Positions 45,026-53,377 of a stretch of 64,000 nucleotides of DNA are shown piece after piece. The translations under genes and the position numbers were made by a program. Numbering within the stretch: the first letter of the stretch is position 1; the number at the start of each line of letters is the position of its first letter. Below the pieces are notes generated by a model that saw only the letters and a program-made list of their open reading frames with translations, searched no databases and was not told the origin of the DNA. Origin of the DNA: Rhizobium sp. 18065 (GTDB taxonomy: Bacteria > Pseudomonadota > Alphaproteobacteria > Rhizobiales > Rhizobiaceae); NCBI RefSeq assembly GCF_902706095.1, contig NZ_CACSJP010000002.1, positions 124,001 through 188,000 on the forward strand, in the 5' to 3' direction.

Positions 45026-45949
45026 TCAGATCGTGTGCTTGATATTCCAGCGATCATGGTACCAGAGCCACTGCTCCGGATACTCTCTCACCCAGCTTTC
45101 GACCTTGTCGTTCAGCAGCTGTGCGGTTGCAGCCACGTCCAGTTGGCCTTTGTCATTAACCGGCAGATCGATCTTCGGCTCGATCTCGAGTCGGAAGCGA
45201 TTGTCGGGCAAACGGATGCAGCGCGCAGGGTAGATGTCGCAGCCGAACTGCCGGGCAAGTTTGGCCAGAAGTGGATTGGTCTGCACGGGATTATTGAAGA
45301 ACTGCGTCTGCACGCCGCGCGTGAATTTCTGGTCGACCAGCACGCCAACGCCGCCGCCCTGCTCCAACTGGCGCGCCAGCGCGAAGGACGAACCCGCATG
45401 CGATGGCACCAGCTTGCCCATGCGCTTGGCACGGAACTCGAACACTTTTTCGGCGATATAGGGATTGTTGGGCGGACGGAACAGCACCGTCACCATCAGA
45501 CCGAAGGCGGCACCTGCGACCGGCAAGAGCTCAAAATTTGCGGTATGGGCGGTGAAAACGATGAACGGCCGCGGCTGATTGCGCAGTTCCATGAAGATCG
45601 GCACGCCTGAGACTTCGATCCGCCCCTCACCCGGTTTTTCCGGATCGTAATCGAACAACTGGTCGAGAAAGACGTATTCGGCCGCAAGCCGGCCCATATG
45701 GCCCCAACTTGCCAGCGCGATCGTCTCGCGCTCGGCTTCGGACTTCTCCGGAAACGCATTGCGCAGGTTGACCATCATCAGCGTATGCCGGCGGGTCTTC
45801 GGTCCGATCCCGCGCATCAGCCGATCGGCGAAATTGATCGCAGAATCGGCCGGCAGCACCTTGAGCATGCTGAGAAAGCCGAACGCTGCCTGCGCAACCG
45901 TCCACTGGGACAGCTTGCGCAAGGCGAGCACGATACGCGTGATGATCAT
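45026..45949 (-). CDS. lpxXL: Very-long-chain acyltransferase for lipid A (LpxXL)
   Basis: 307 residues from the ATG at 45949; a TTG two codons earlier is possible. The HX4E motif HTANFE (His135, Glu140) is that of LpxL/HtrB family acyltransferases. LpxXL moves the 27-hydroxyoctacosanoyl chain from AcpXL to lipid A at the inner membrane. An amphipathic or membrane helix lies near the N-terminus. It is the last of six genes read acpXL, fabZ, fabF2, fabF1, adh2, lpxXL, and starts 11 bases after the adh2XL stop. Confidence 0.93.
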   Translation of the reverse strand: MIITRIVLALRKLSQWTVAQAAFGFLSMLKVLPADSAINFADRLMRGIGPKTRRHTLMMVNLRNAFPEKSEAERETIALASWGHMGRLAAEYVFLDQLFDYDPEKPGEGRIEVSGVPIFMELRNQPRPFIVFTAHTANFELLPVAGAAFGLMVTVLFRPPNNPYIAEKVFEFRAKRMGKLVPSHAGSSFALARQLEQGGGVGVLVDQKFTRGVQTQFFNNPVQTNPLLAKLARQFGCDIYPARCIRLPDNRFRLEIEPKIDLPVNDKGQLDVAATAQLLNDKVESWVREYPEQWLWYHDRWNIKHTI

Positions 45950-45959
45950 CCGCAATGGA

Positions 45960-46988
45960 TCAATCCATCTTCAGGAGGATCTTGCCGAACACCTGGCGGC
46001 CTTCCATGCGGGCGAGCGCCTTGTCGATATCGTCGAAGGTGACTTCGGTATCGATAACCGGATGCACGAGACCGCGAGCCATCTTCTGCATCGCATCCGC
46101 CATGTTTTCCATCCGGCAGCCGAACGAGCCGAGCAACTTCAGCTGCTGCTGGAACAGCATCATCAGGTTGACATCGGTGGAGACACCGGACGTCGAGCCG
46201 CAGGTGACCAGACGGCCGCCGCGCTTCAGGCAGAACATCGAGGCCGCAAACGTGTCCTTGCCGACATGCTCGAACACGACGTCGACACCCTTCTTCTTGG
46301 TGATCTTGCGGACCACGCCTTCGAAGCGCTCGGTGCGATAGTTGATGACGTGATCGGCACCCAGGGCCTTGGCACGTTCGATCTTGTCGTCGGAGCCGAC
46401 GGTGGTGATGACCGTACAGCCGATCTTCTTCGCCAGCTGGATCGCTGCCGTTCCGATGCCCGAACCGCCTGCATGGATCAGAATGGTTTCGCCCGGTTCG
46501 AGCTTGGCATTGTCAAACAGCATGTGCTCGACCGTGCCGAAGGTGACAGGGGCAAGGGCTGCGCCGATCGCATCGACGCCCGGAGGTGCCGGAACCAGCA
46601 GACGCGCCGGCAGGTTGATCTTTTCCTGGGCAAAGCCGTCGAGATGGAAACCGTGCACACCGCTGACGTTTTCGCAGAGATTGTCACGGCCTTCGCGGCA
46701 AGGCTTGCACAGGCCGCAGGTGCGCGCGCCGTAGATGGCGGCGAGTTGTCCCGGCAGGATGTTGCCGACACCCGGACCGATTGCCTCGACAACGCCCGAG
46801 GCTTCCGCACCGATCACTAGCGGCATCTTGCGCTTGGCAAATGCCATGCCGCGCCAGCCCCAGACATCGATATGGTTGAGGGCCACGGCCTTGACCCGAA
46901 GCGTGACCTCACCAGGACCCGGAGCATCGGGCTCCGGCAGGTCGACGATTTCAAGCTTGCGGTCTTCGACGAGTTGCAATGCGCGCAT
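45960..46988 (-). CDS. adh2XL: Zinc-type alcohol dehydrogenase-like protein of the VLCFA cluster
   Basis: 342 residues of the medium-chain dehydrogenase/quinone reductase type. It has a four-cysteine structural zinc loop, CGLCKPCREGRDNLC, and the cofactor loop HAGGSGIGTAAIQL. In the acpXL cluster it probably acts as an enoyl or keto reductase for the growing very-long-chain fatty acid (inference from cluster). It lies between fabF1XL and lpxXL, same strand. Confidence 0.9.
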   Translation of the reverse strand: MRALQLVEDRKLEIVDLPEPDAPGPGEVTLRVKAVALNHIDVWGWRGMAFAKRKMPLVIGAEASGVVEAIGPGVGNILPGQLAAIYGARTCGLCKPCREGRDNLCENVSGVHGFHLDGFAQEKINLPARLLVPAPPGVDAIGAALAPVTFGTVEHMLFDNAKLEPGETILIHAGGSGIGTAAIQLAKKIGCTVITTVGSDDKIERAKALGADHVINYRTERFEGVVRKITKKKGVDVVFEHVGKDTFAASMFCLKRGGRLVTCGSTSGVSTDVNLMMLFQQQLKLLGSFGCRMENMADAMQKMARGLVHPVIDTEVTFDDIDKALARMEGRQVFGKILLKMD

Positions 46989-47045
46989 TGGATTTTTCCC
47001 CGCCCGGCGGGCGTTAGTTCAGGTCTATCAGGGTTGCGAGGCGGA

Positions 47046-48335
47046 TTAGACCGGTTCCCGCGTCATGACAAGGCTTGCGTTCTGGCCACCAAAGCCGAAG
47101 GAGTTCGACGCAACCGCCGAAACATCGGCATCGCGCTTCACATTCGGCACCACGTCCAGCACGATGGCCGGATCGGGATTGGTGTAGTTGATCGTCGGTG
47201 GCAGCGTGCCGGTGAGCATGGTCTGGATCGAGAACACCGCTTCGACCGCACCGGCCGCCGTCAGCGTATGGCCGATCATCGACTTGTTCGACGAGCACGG
47301 GATGCCATCCTTCAGACGATCGCCGAAGACCGACAGCATGGCGCCATATTCCATCTTGTCGTTTTCCGGCGTCGATGTGCCATGCGCGTTGATGTAGCCG
47401 ACCTGCTCTTCCGACAGGCCTGCATCGGCAAGCGCTGCCTTCATCGTGGCGATCGCCGGACCACCATCCGGTGACGACCGGGTGCGGTGGAAATGGTCGG
47501 CCTTTTCGCCACAACCCTTCATGATGCCGAGCACCTTTGCGCCGCGGGCAATCGCCGATTCCAGCGATTCCAGCACCAGAGTGGCTGCACCTTCGGCGAT
47601 GACGAAGCCGTCGCGTTCCTTGCTGAACGGCTTCGATGCCTTTTCCGGCGGATCGTTGTGGGTCGACAGAGCCGACAGAAGCGCAAAACGCACGACTGAT
47701 TCCGGGCTGATCGAACCGTCGGTGGCAACCGTCAGCGCCCGCGTGGTGCGGCCCTGGCGAATGGCTTCGACACCGAGCTGGATTGCGGTAGCACCGGACG
47801 CACAGGCCGTCGACAGCGTCACCGGCAGACCACGCGTGCCGAAACGATCGGCCAGACGCTCGGAGATGGAGCCGAATTGCACGGCTTCCAGGAAGACCGG
47901 GTCAGGCTTGGTGCGCATGGCGGCCAGAAAACGCACATAGGCATCGCCCGGCTCGGACGCCGGCGGCGCGCGGTCGGCAAGCGCAAAACGGTCATGCCAT
48001 TCCGGCTCGACCGGTGGAGCGGCGAGAAACAGCGGACCGTTGAAATCACCGTCGATGCCGGCCTGGGCCAGCGCTTCGATCGTGGTTTCACGCGCCATCG
48101 CATAGGAGCGCTCGACGGAATTGGGTGCCGGAACCTCGAGGAAATCGACCGTGCCTGCAATCCGGGTCGACAGACCTTCAGTGTCGAAACGCTTGATCTT
48201 GTGAATACCCGAAGTGCCGGACGTCAACGCCGACCAGTTGTCGGCAAGCCCCTGGCCAAGCGAGGTGATGACGCCCATACCGGTAACGGCGATGATCGGG
48301 CGTCCGAGATGGTCGGTGAAGCGGTTGTCAGACAT
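47046..48335 (-). CDS. fabF1XL: Beta-ketoacyl-ACP synthase of the VLCFA cluster (active subunit)
   Basis: 429 residues. The KAS II triad is complete: Cys178 in LSTACASGATA, His318 in NAHGTSTPEND and His356 in KSMIGHTLTAAG. It extends acyl-AcpXL in building the C28 hydroxy fatty acid of lipid A. The ATG at 48335 follows GAGGAG. Its partner gene fabF2XL ends 13 bases before this start, and lacks the cysteine, so the two probably work as a pair. Confidence 0.94.
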   Translation of the reverse strand: MSDNRFTDHLGRPIIAVTGMGVITSLGQGLADNWSALTSGTSGIHKIKRFDTEGLSTRIAGTVDFLEVPAPNSVERSYAMARETTIEALAQAGIDGDFNGPLFLAAPPVEPEWHDRFALADRAPPASEPGDAYVRFLAAMRTKPDPVFLEAVQFGSISERLADRFGTRGLPVTLSTACASGATAIQLGVEAIRQGRTTRALTVATDGSISPESVVRFALLSALSTHNDPPEKASKPFSKERDGFVIAEGAATLVLESLESAIARGAKVLGIMKGCGEKADHFHRTRSSPDGGPAIATMKAALADAGLSEEQVGYINAHGTSTPENDKMEYGAMLSVFGDRLKDGIPCSSNKSMIGHTLTAAGAVEAVFSIQTMLTGTLPPTINYTNPDPAIVLDVVPNVKRDADVSAVASNSFGFGGQNASLVMTREPV

Positions 48336-48348
48336 GGATCCAGTCTCC

Positions 48349-49551
48349 TCAAGCATTCGCCGAAAGAACGGCAAGGCCTTCGCCGCGTACATAACCGACC
48401 GTCGTCACGACAGCATGCGTCGCAGGCTGCGTCTGCTTGGTCTCATGCTCGGCATCAAACACCGGCACGATTGCGCCGCTGTCGATCGACAGCGCAGCAA
48501 GAGCCAGCCCGACAGGAAACTGTGCTTCCAGCGAATGGCCGATCGAGCCGGCATATCCGCGCACCGGTGCCGCACCGAAGCGCGCTTCCAAAGCAGTTTT
48601 TTCACGGCTCGACAGTTCGGCCATGCCGGACGCACCGGAAAACACGATCGTCCGTGCGGCATCGAGAGCATCGGCCTCGGGCGCGATACGAGCCATTCGT
48701 GCCTCGAACCGACCGTCGTCACGATTGCCGCGATCACCTTCGACCGCATCGAGCACACTATAGATATGCGCGCCGCGGGCTTCGGCATGTTCGCGCGATT
48801 CGAGCACCAGGAAGGCGCCGACCGTACCAAGGACCATGCCACCGCCCTCGCTGCCGTCACGCGACCATAGCGGCAGCCACGGACCCGTCTGGTGGGCACG
48901 GATGCCCTCGACCAGAAGCAGGATGTCCGGACGCTCCGAAATGAAGGCGCCGCCGACCAGGGTATGGGTCGACTGACCCGCCTTGATCCGGGCATAGGCC
49001 GTTTCGATCGCCGAAATCCCGGCCGATTCCTCACCCATGAACGTGCGCGATGAACCGGTGACCTTGTGCACGATTGAAATGTTGCCGGCCAGAAGGTTGG
49101 ACAACTGCGCCAGAAACAGCGTCGGGCGCAGTTCGGTCGTCAGCTTCTCGATCAAGAGCTTTTCGCGATCATTGCGCTTCAAGGCTTCGTCGACGATCAG
49201 GCTGTCGACGGCGATGTCACGTTCGCCACCGCCTGCTGCCACGATCAGGTCCATCGACCCGCAGGCGTCGGCATCGTCCTTCATACCGGCATCGTCAAGC
49301 GCAAGTCCAGCAGCGAACACGCCGAGGCGCTGCCAGTTTTCCATCTGCCGCTGATCCTTGCGACCGATCTGGGTCGACCAGTCGATCTCCGGTAGCGGAT
49401 GCACCACGTAAGGCTTGAACTTTTCCGTCTCAAGCACCGGATCCGGTGCCTTCGGTGACGACAAAAGCGCGATATGCGGCTCCTTGCCGGTTCCATGGCA
49501 TGTGACAATGCCAATGCCGGTGATCACCACATCATTCGGATTCTTGACCAT
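48349..49551 (-). CDS. fabF2XL: Ketosynthase-like protein without active-site cysteine (VLCFA cluster)
   Basis: 400 residues with the thiolase/ketosynthase fold: DVVITGIGIVTCHG at the start and GYAGSIGHSLEAQ near the end. Where FabF1XL has TACASGATAI this protein reads GEESAGISAI, so the nucleophile position is Glu175. It cannot catalyse standard condensation alone. This resembles the KS-beta/chain-length-factor subunits of type II polyketide synthases, where Cys is also replaced. The ATG at 49551 is the start with family content. It lies between fabZXL and fabF1XL. Confidence 0.9.
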   Translation of the reverse strand: MVKNPNDVVITGIGIVTCHGTGKEPHIALLSSPKAPDPVLETEKFKPYVVHPLPEIDWSTQIGRKDQRQMENWQRLGVFAAGLALDDAGMKDDADACGSMDLIVAAGGGERDIAVDSLIVDEALKRNDREKLLIEKLTTELRPTLFLAQLSNLLAGNISIVHKVTGSSRTFMGEESAGISAIETAYARIKAGQSTHTLVGGAFISERPDILLLVEGIRAHQTGPWLPLWSRDGSEGGGMVLGTVGAFLVLESREHAEARGAHIYSVLDAVEGDRGNRDDGRFEARMARIAPEADALDAARTIVFSGASGMAELSSREKTALEARFGAAPVRGYAGSIGHSLEAQFPVGLALAALSIDSGAIVPVFDAEHETKQTQPATHAVVTTVGYVRGEGLAVLSANA

Positions 49552-49654
49552 ATGCAATCCTTTCGCCGGCCCCACGGCCAGCGTCCAAAGCGGGTTTTCC
49601 CGATCCACGCCTCAAGGTCAATAGGCGATTGCCCGCGAAGGCGGGAAGCAACCC

Positions 49655-50128
49655 TCAGCGGGCTGCAGCAATCGCGTCGATGAGACCGATATCCTCGGCC
49701 CTCTTGCGTACGATCGGCGCAAGCGGAATCTCGCTGAACGGCATGGTTCTGAGCTTCAGCTGAGCATCGCAGACCTTCTTGCCCTCGGAAGTGATACGCG
49801 CCTTGGTCACGGCAAAGCCGGAGCCGTCGTGTTCCAGGTCAGCCTCGATGTCAAGCACGGCGCCAGGTTCGACAAAGGTTCGCATCTTGGCGCCATCGAC
49901 GGCCATCAGGAACGGCATCGCCTCGAAGTCCTTGACCGCCAGCAGCAGCAGGCCGGAAGCCTGGGCCATGGTTTCGATCAGAAGAACGCCGGGCACCAGC
50001 GGCATGCCGGGGAAATGACCCTCGAAGACGGGGCTTTCCATCGGCACGACCGAGCGGGCTTTCAAACGACCAAGGCCGAGATCCACGCTCTCGACCTTGT
50101 CAATCATCAGGAAATATTCAAGCAGCAT
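49655..50128 (-). CDS. fabZXL: FabZ-like 3-hydroxyacyl-ACP dehydratase of the VLCFA cluster
   Basis: 157 residues of the hotdog-fold FabZ family. The conserved block FEGHFPGMPLVPGVLLIETM contains the catalytic histidine, and the acidic residue is the Glu of LLIETMAQASG. It dehydrates 3-hydroxyacyl-AcpXL during VLCFA elongation. GGAG lies 6 bases before the ATG. It follows acpXL by 25 bases. Confidence 0.94.
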   Translation of the reverse strand: MLLEYFLMIDKVESVDLGLGRLKARSVVPMESPVFEGHFPGMPLVPGVLLIETMAQASGLLLLAVKDFEAMPFLMAVDGAKMRTFVEPGAVLDIEADLEHDGSGFAVTKARITSEGKKVCDAQLKLRTMPFSEIPLAPIVRKRAEDIGLIDAIAAAR

Positions 50129-50153
50129 GACGTTCTCCGCCGGTTAAGGCGGA

Positions 50154-50432
50154 TCAGCCCTTGGCAGCCTTGAGTTCGTCGATCTTGGCACAGAGGTTCT
50201 TCAGAACGAAGTATTCCTCGGTCGAGACCTTGCCCTCGTTGACTTCCTGGGTCCACTGCTCGAGCGGGATCTTGATGCCGAATTCCTTGTCGATCGCAAA
50301 GACGATGTCGAGGAAGTCCAGGCTGTCGATGCCGAGATCGTCGATCGTGTGGCTTTCCTGCGTGATCGTCTCGCGATCGATTTCGCTGGTTTCAGCAATG
50401 ATGTCGGCAACTTTGTCGAATGTAGCGGTCAC
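50154..50432 (-). CDS. acpXL: Acyl carrier protein AcpXL
   Basis: 92 residues, starting with GTG and preceded by GAGG. The phosphopantetheine site is GIDSLDFLD (Ser37). AcpXL carries the 27-hydroxyoctacosanoate of rhizobial lipid A; its C-terminus ([15 protein letters not shown]) matches this special ACP rather than the housekeeping one. It is the first gene of the cluster; the 105 bases upstream hold a hairpin and a possible promoter. Confidence 0.95.
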   Translation of the reverse strand: MTATFDKVADIIAETSEIDRETITQESHTIDDLGIDSLDFLDIVFAIDKEFGIKIPLEQWTQEVNEGKVSTEEYFVLKNLCAKIDELKAAKG

Positions 50433-50474
50433 GCCAATACCTCATATGTCTCAAATTCTGTGTTCCACATAGGG

Positions 50475-50511
50475 AAAACAGTCTTAAAAGCCAATGGCCG
50501 TTTTAAGACTG
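50475..50511 (-). terminator. Hairpin between hemN and acpXL
   Basis: CAGTCTTAAAA (50479-50489) and TTTTAAGACTG (50501-50511) form a perfect 11-bp stem; on the minus strand four T follow. It is probably the hemN terminator. A possible acpXL promoter overlaps it: TTGGCT in the loop and TATGTG 17 bases later, so it may also act on acpXL transcription. Confidence 0.65.
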
Positions 50512-50537
50512 GATGAAAATTGGCGTCGAAGTGTTGC

Positions 50538-51887
50538 CTAAACAGCAATCGAATGACGTCCCTTGCCGTTGGACAGATAGCTGTCGAACACCGCAGCAAC
50601 CGTGCGGGCAAAGGGCCGGCCGGCTTCGGTCAGCCGGAATTCGCCCTCGACGATCTCGCAGATCCCGTCGCGATTACTCCCCGCAAACTGCCGTGCCTCG
50701 ACGATCACCATCTCGGCCAGAGGGCCGAAATCTGTCCTCAGCCCGGAAAACGACACGGAAAAGCTGCACATGATTTCCTCGATCACCCTGGCACGCAAGC
50801 GATCTTCGTCCGACAACGCGATGCCGCGCACGGCGGCAAGTCCGTCACCGTCAGCCATGCGCTGATATTCGCCGGTCGCCGGCATGTTCTGCACATATCC
50901 CTGCGGCAATTGCCCGATCGACGAGGCACCGAGCCCGATCAGCGCCTTGGCGCCGTCGTCGGTATAGCCCTGAAAATTACGATGCAGCCGCCCTTCCCGC
51001 GACGCGATCGCCAGGCTGTCACCCGGCAGGGCGAAGTGATCGATGCCGATCGCCTCGTAGCCTGCAGCCAGCAGCATTTCGGCGGCCGTGGTCATCTGCG
51101 CGAAGCGTTCACCAAGCCCCGGCAGTGCCGCTTCTGGAATCATCGTCTGGTGCTTCTTCATCCATGGCACATGGGCATAGCCGAACAGCGCGATGCGATC
51201 CGGTGCCAGCGACAGGATATCGTCAACGGTCCGGCCAAGCGTTTCCAGCGTCTGGTGCGGCAACCCGTAGAGAATGTCGCAATTGACCGAATGCACGCCG
51301 CGCGCACGGACCGCGTCGACAACGGACTTCGTCTGCTCGAAGGACTGCAGCCGGTTGATTGTGGCCTGCACGCGCGGGTCGAAGTCCTGCACACCAAGGC
51401 TTGCACGTGTCATGCCAATCTGAGCCAGGGCATCATAACGGCTGTCGTCGAGATCGTTCGGGTCCATCTCGACGCTGATCTCGACGCGCTCACCGAAGCT
51501 GAAGGCTCCTTTGAGACAATCCATCAGCGAAATCAGATCTTCGGGCCGGACCATGGTCGGCGAGCCGCCGCCGAAATGCACGGCCGACACTTTGGCCTCA
51601 CCGGACACCAATGACCCCACCTTGGTGATCTCTTTCTTCAGCGATTCCAGATAGGTGGCGATCGGTTCATATTTCAGTGTGTGCTTGGTATGACAGGCAC
51701 AGAACCAGCACAGCCGGTCGCAATAGGGAATGTGGATATAGAGAGACAGATCCTCGCGACCCGACAGTGAGCTCAGCCACTGAGCATAAATGCCACAGTC
51801 GATCCCCTCATGAAAATGTGGCGCCGTCGGATAGCTCGTATAGCGTGGAACGGCACCGGAATAGCGTGAAAGAAGACTGTTTTTCAT
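50538..51887 (-). CDS. hemN: Oxygen-independent coproporphyrinogen III oxidase
   Basis: 449 residues. The radical-SAM motif is Cys56, Cys60, Cys63 (YCDRLCWFC) with a further Cys65, as in HemN. The N-terminus RYSGAVPRYTSYPTAPHFHE and GGGSPTM (SAM-binding glycine motif) agree. It decarboxylates coproporphyrinogen III in haem synthesis without oxygen. The start faces fnrN across 183 bases with an FNR box centred 72 bases before it, so it is likely induced at low oxygen. Confidence 0.96.
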   Translation of the reverse strand: MKNSLLSRYSGAVPRYTSYPTAPHFHEGIDCGIYAQWLSSLSGREDLSLYIHIPYCDRLCWFCACHTKHTLKYEPIATYLESLKKEITKVGSLVSGEAKVSAVHFGGGSPTMVRPEDLISLMDCLKGAFSFGERVEISVEMDPNDLDDSRYDALAQIGMTRASLGVQDFDPRVQATINRLQSFEQTKSVVDAVRARGVHSVNCDILYGLPHQTLETLGRTVDDILSLAPDRIALFGYAHVPWMKKHQTMIPEAALPGLGERFAQMTTAAEMLLAAGYEAIGIDHFALPGDSLAIASREGRLHRNFQGYTDDGAKALIGLGASSIGQLPQGYVQNMPATGEYQRMADGDGLAAVRGIALSDEDRLRARVIEEIMCSFSVSFSGLRTDFGPLAEMVIVEARQFAGSNRDGICEIVEGEFRLTEAGRPFARTVAAVFDSYLSNGKGRHSIAV

Positions 51888-51952
51888 GGTGAGTTGAGGC
51901 CCCGCATCGACTTGATTTTAGCCAAGGATAACTGCGGCAAACCGCGCTTCCT

Positions 51953-51966
51953 TTGACTTCGATCAA
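51953..51966. promoter_or_regulatory. FNR/FixK box between hemN and fnrN
   Basis: TTGACTTCGATCAA matches TTGAT-N4-ATCAA with C for T. Its centre is about 72 bases before hemN and 111 before fnrN. It probably controls hemN and gives autoregulation of fnrN. A weaker copy, TTGATTTTAGCCAA (51912-51925), lies nearer hemN. Confidence 0.88.
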
Positions 51967-52070
51967 GTCGCCGGCCGAATATTCGGCCTAGAGTTGAGCG
52001 GAAGTTTTTCGGTCGAGCACCGCGACGCGAGCGGCGTAAGACGTAGAACCAAGGGTATTTGCAGGACGGC

Positions 52071-52802
52071 ATGATGATGGACACGTTACAAAAGCCAAGG
52101 CCCGACTGTGAAACCCCGGCCGCCTGCCGGAACTGCGAATCCCGCCAGGGTGGCCTCTGTTCTGTCCTGTCTGCTGCACAGATGGTGGAACTCAACCGCC
52201 ACTCCATCCGCAGGCGTATCGAGGCCGGCAACGAGATCATCGGCCAGGGCGAGTCGGTCGGCAGTTACGGCAACATCCTGAAAGGCGTCATCAAGCTGTC
52301 GAAGATGATGGCGGATGGACGCCAGCAGATCGTCGGATTGCAATTTGCCCCGGATTTTCTCGGCAGGCCGTTCCAGGGTGAAAGCTCGATCACTGCGGAA
52401 GCTGCGACCGACACGGAAATCTGTACCTTTCCGCGCCACGTCATCGACCGCATGGTCGGCGACGTCCCGCACATGGAACGCATGCTTCATGCCCAGGCGC
52501 TGAAGGAACTCGACGAGGCCCGCGACTGGATGCTGACTCTTGGCCGCAAGACGGCTCAGGAAAAGGTCGCTAGCTTCCTCTACCTGATCGCCACCCATAT
52601 CGACCCCGAGAATGCAGACGCCGCGACCTTCGACTTGCCGCTATCACGGGCCGATATCGCCGACTTCCTTGGCCTCACCATCGAGACGGTCAGCCGCCAG
52701 ATGACCAAGTTGCGCAAGGACGGCGTCATCGTCATCGAGAACAACCGCCACGTCATCGTGCCCAATAGCGATCGTCTGCGCGACGCAGCCGGCATCGATT
52801 AA
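52071..52802 (+). CDS. fnrN: FnrN-type Crp/Fnr oxygen-sensing regulator
   Basis: 243 residues from the ATG at 52071; ATGs at 52074 and 52077 and a TTG at 52059 are also possible. Cysteines 13, 19, 22 and 30 near the N-terminus and Cys118 in DTEICTF fit an oxygen-labile 4Fe-4S cluster, with the CxxCx7C spacing of rhizobial FnrN. The helix-turn-helix LSRADIADFLGLTIETVSRQ has the E-SR contacts of FNR that read TTGAT. It is read divergently from hemN; all three FNR boxes in this window are probable targets. Confidence 0.94.
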   Translation: MMMDTLQKPRPDCETPAACRNCESRQGGLCSVLSAAQMVELNRHSIRRRIEAGNEIIGQGESVGSYGNILKGVIKLSKMMADGRQQIVGLQFAPDFLGRPFQGESSITAEAATDTEICTFPRHVIDRMVGDVPHMERMLHAQALKELDEARDWMLTLGRKTAQEKVASFLYLIATHIDPENADAATFDLPLSRADIADFLGLTIETVSRQMTKLRKDGVIVIENNRHVIVPNSDRLRDAAGID

Positions 52803-52832
52803 GGCCTAGCCGCACCCATCATCGACCTTGAA

Positions 52833-53258
52833 TTACCGCGCGATCACGATCCGGGTATTGCGCAGACCCCTGGTCTGGGCCATCGAGAAGAACACGGCGG
52901 CATTGTCGGGATGTAGCCGCACGCATCCATGCGAGGCCGGGCGCCCGAGACGCTTCAGATCAAAGGTCGCATGCACGGCATAGCCGCCATTGTAGAAAAT
53001 CGCATAGGGCATCGGTGCATTGTCATATTTGCGCGAGCGATGATTTTTCGACGCCCATTTGGCACTGTAGCTGCCGGTTGGCGTCACGTAGCCGGAGCGC
53101 GCCGTCGAAACCTTCCAGCGGTATTTCACCACGCCGTTTTCCGTCACCGTCATTGTCTGCTTCGAGATGCTGACACGCGCGACGACAGAACTGGCTTCGG
53201 CTGTCAGCGGTACCGCCAACAATCCGCAAAGCATTGCGGCAAATAAAAACCCACGCAT
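52833..53258 (-). CDS. L,D-transpeptidase (YkuD) family protein
   Basis: 141 residues. A signal peptide (about 1-23, ending LTAEAS) is followed by a YkuD catalytic domain with HATFDLKRLGRPASHGCVRL, where Cys112 in SHGCVRL is the nucleophile. It cross-links peptidoglycan or attaches envelope proteins to it. The start at 53258 follows GGGGGA. It lies downstream of fnrN, converging with it (30 bases between stops). It is short for the family but has the whole catalytic block. Confidence 0.92.
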   Translation of the reverse strand: MRGFLFAAMLCGLLAVPLTAEASSVVARVSISKQTMTVTENGVVKYRWKVSTARSGYVTPTGSYSAKWASKNHRSRKYDNAPMPYAIFYNGGYAVHATFDLKRLGRPASHGCVRLHPDNAAVFFSMAQTRGLRNTRIVIAR

Positions 53259-53377
53259 AGCATCCCCCGATGATCTGGTTTGAACCTGAAGGCAGCCTAG
53301 AATGGAGAAATGAAGATACGATTTCCGGCCGACAGACACCATAAAAGGTCTGACGGGAACTCAGCGGAGACAGGCCA

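Noticed and set aside
51912-51925. Second FNR box TTGATTTTAGCCAA near hemN
   Set aside because: Only one half-site is good; the other matches at three of five positions. It may be a weak site but I do not count it.
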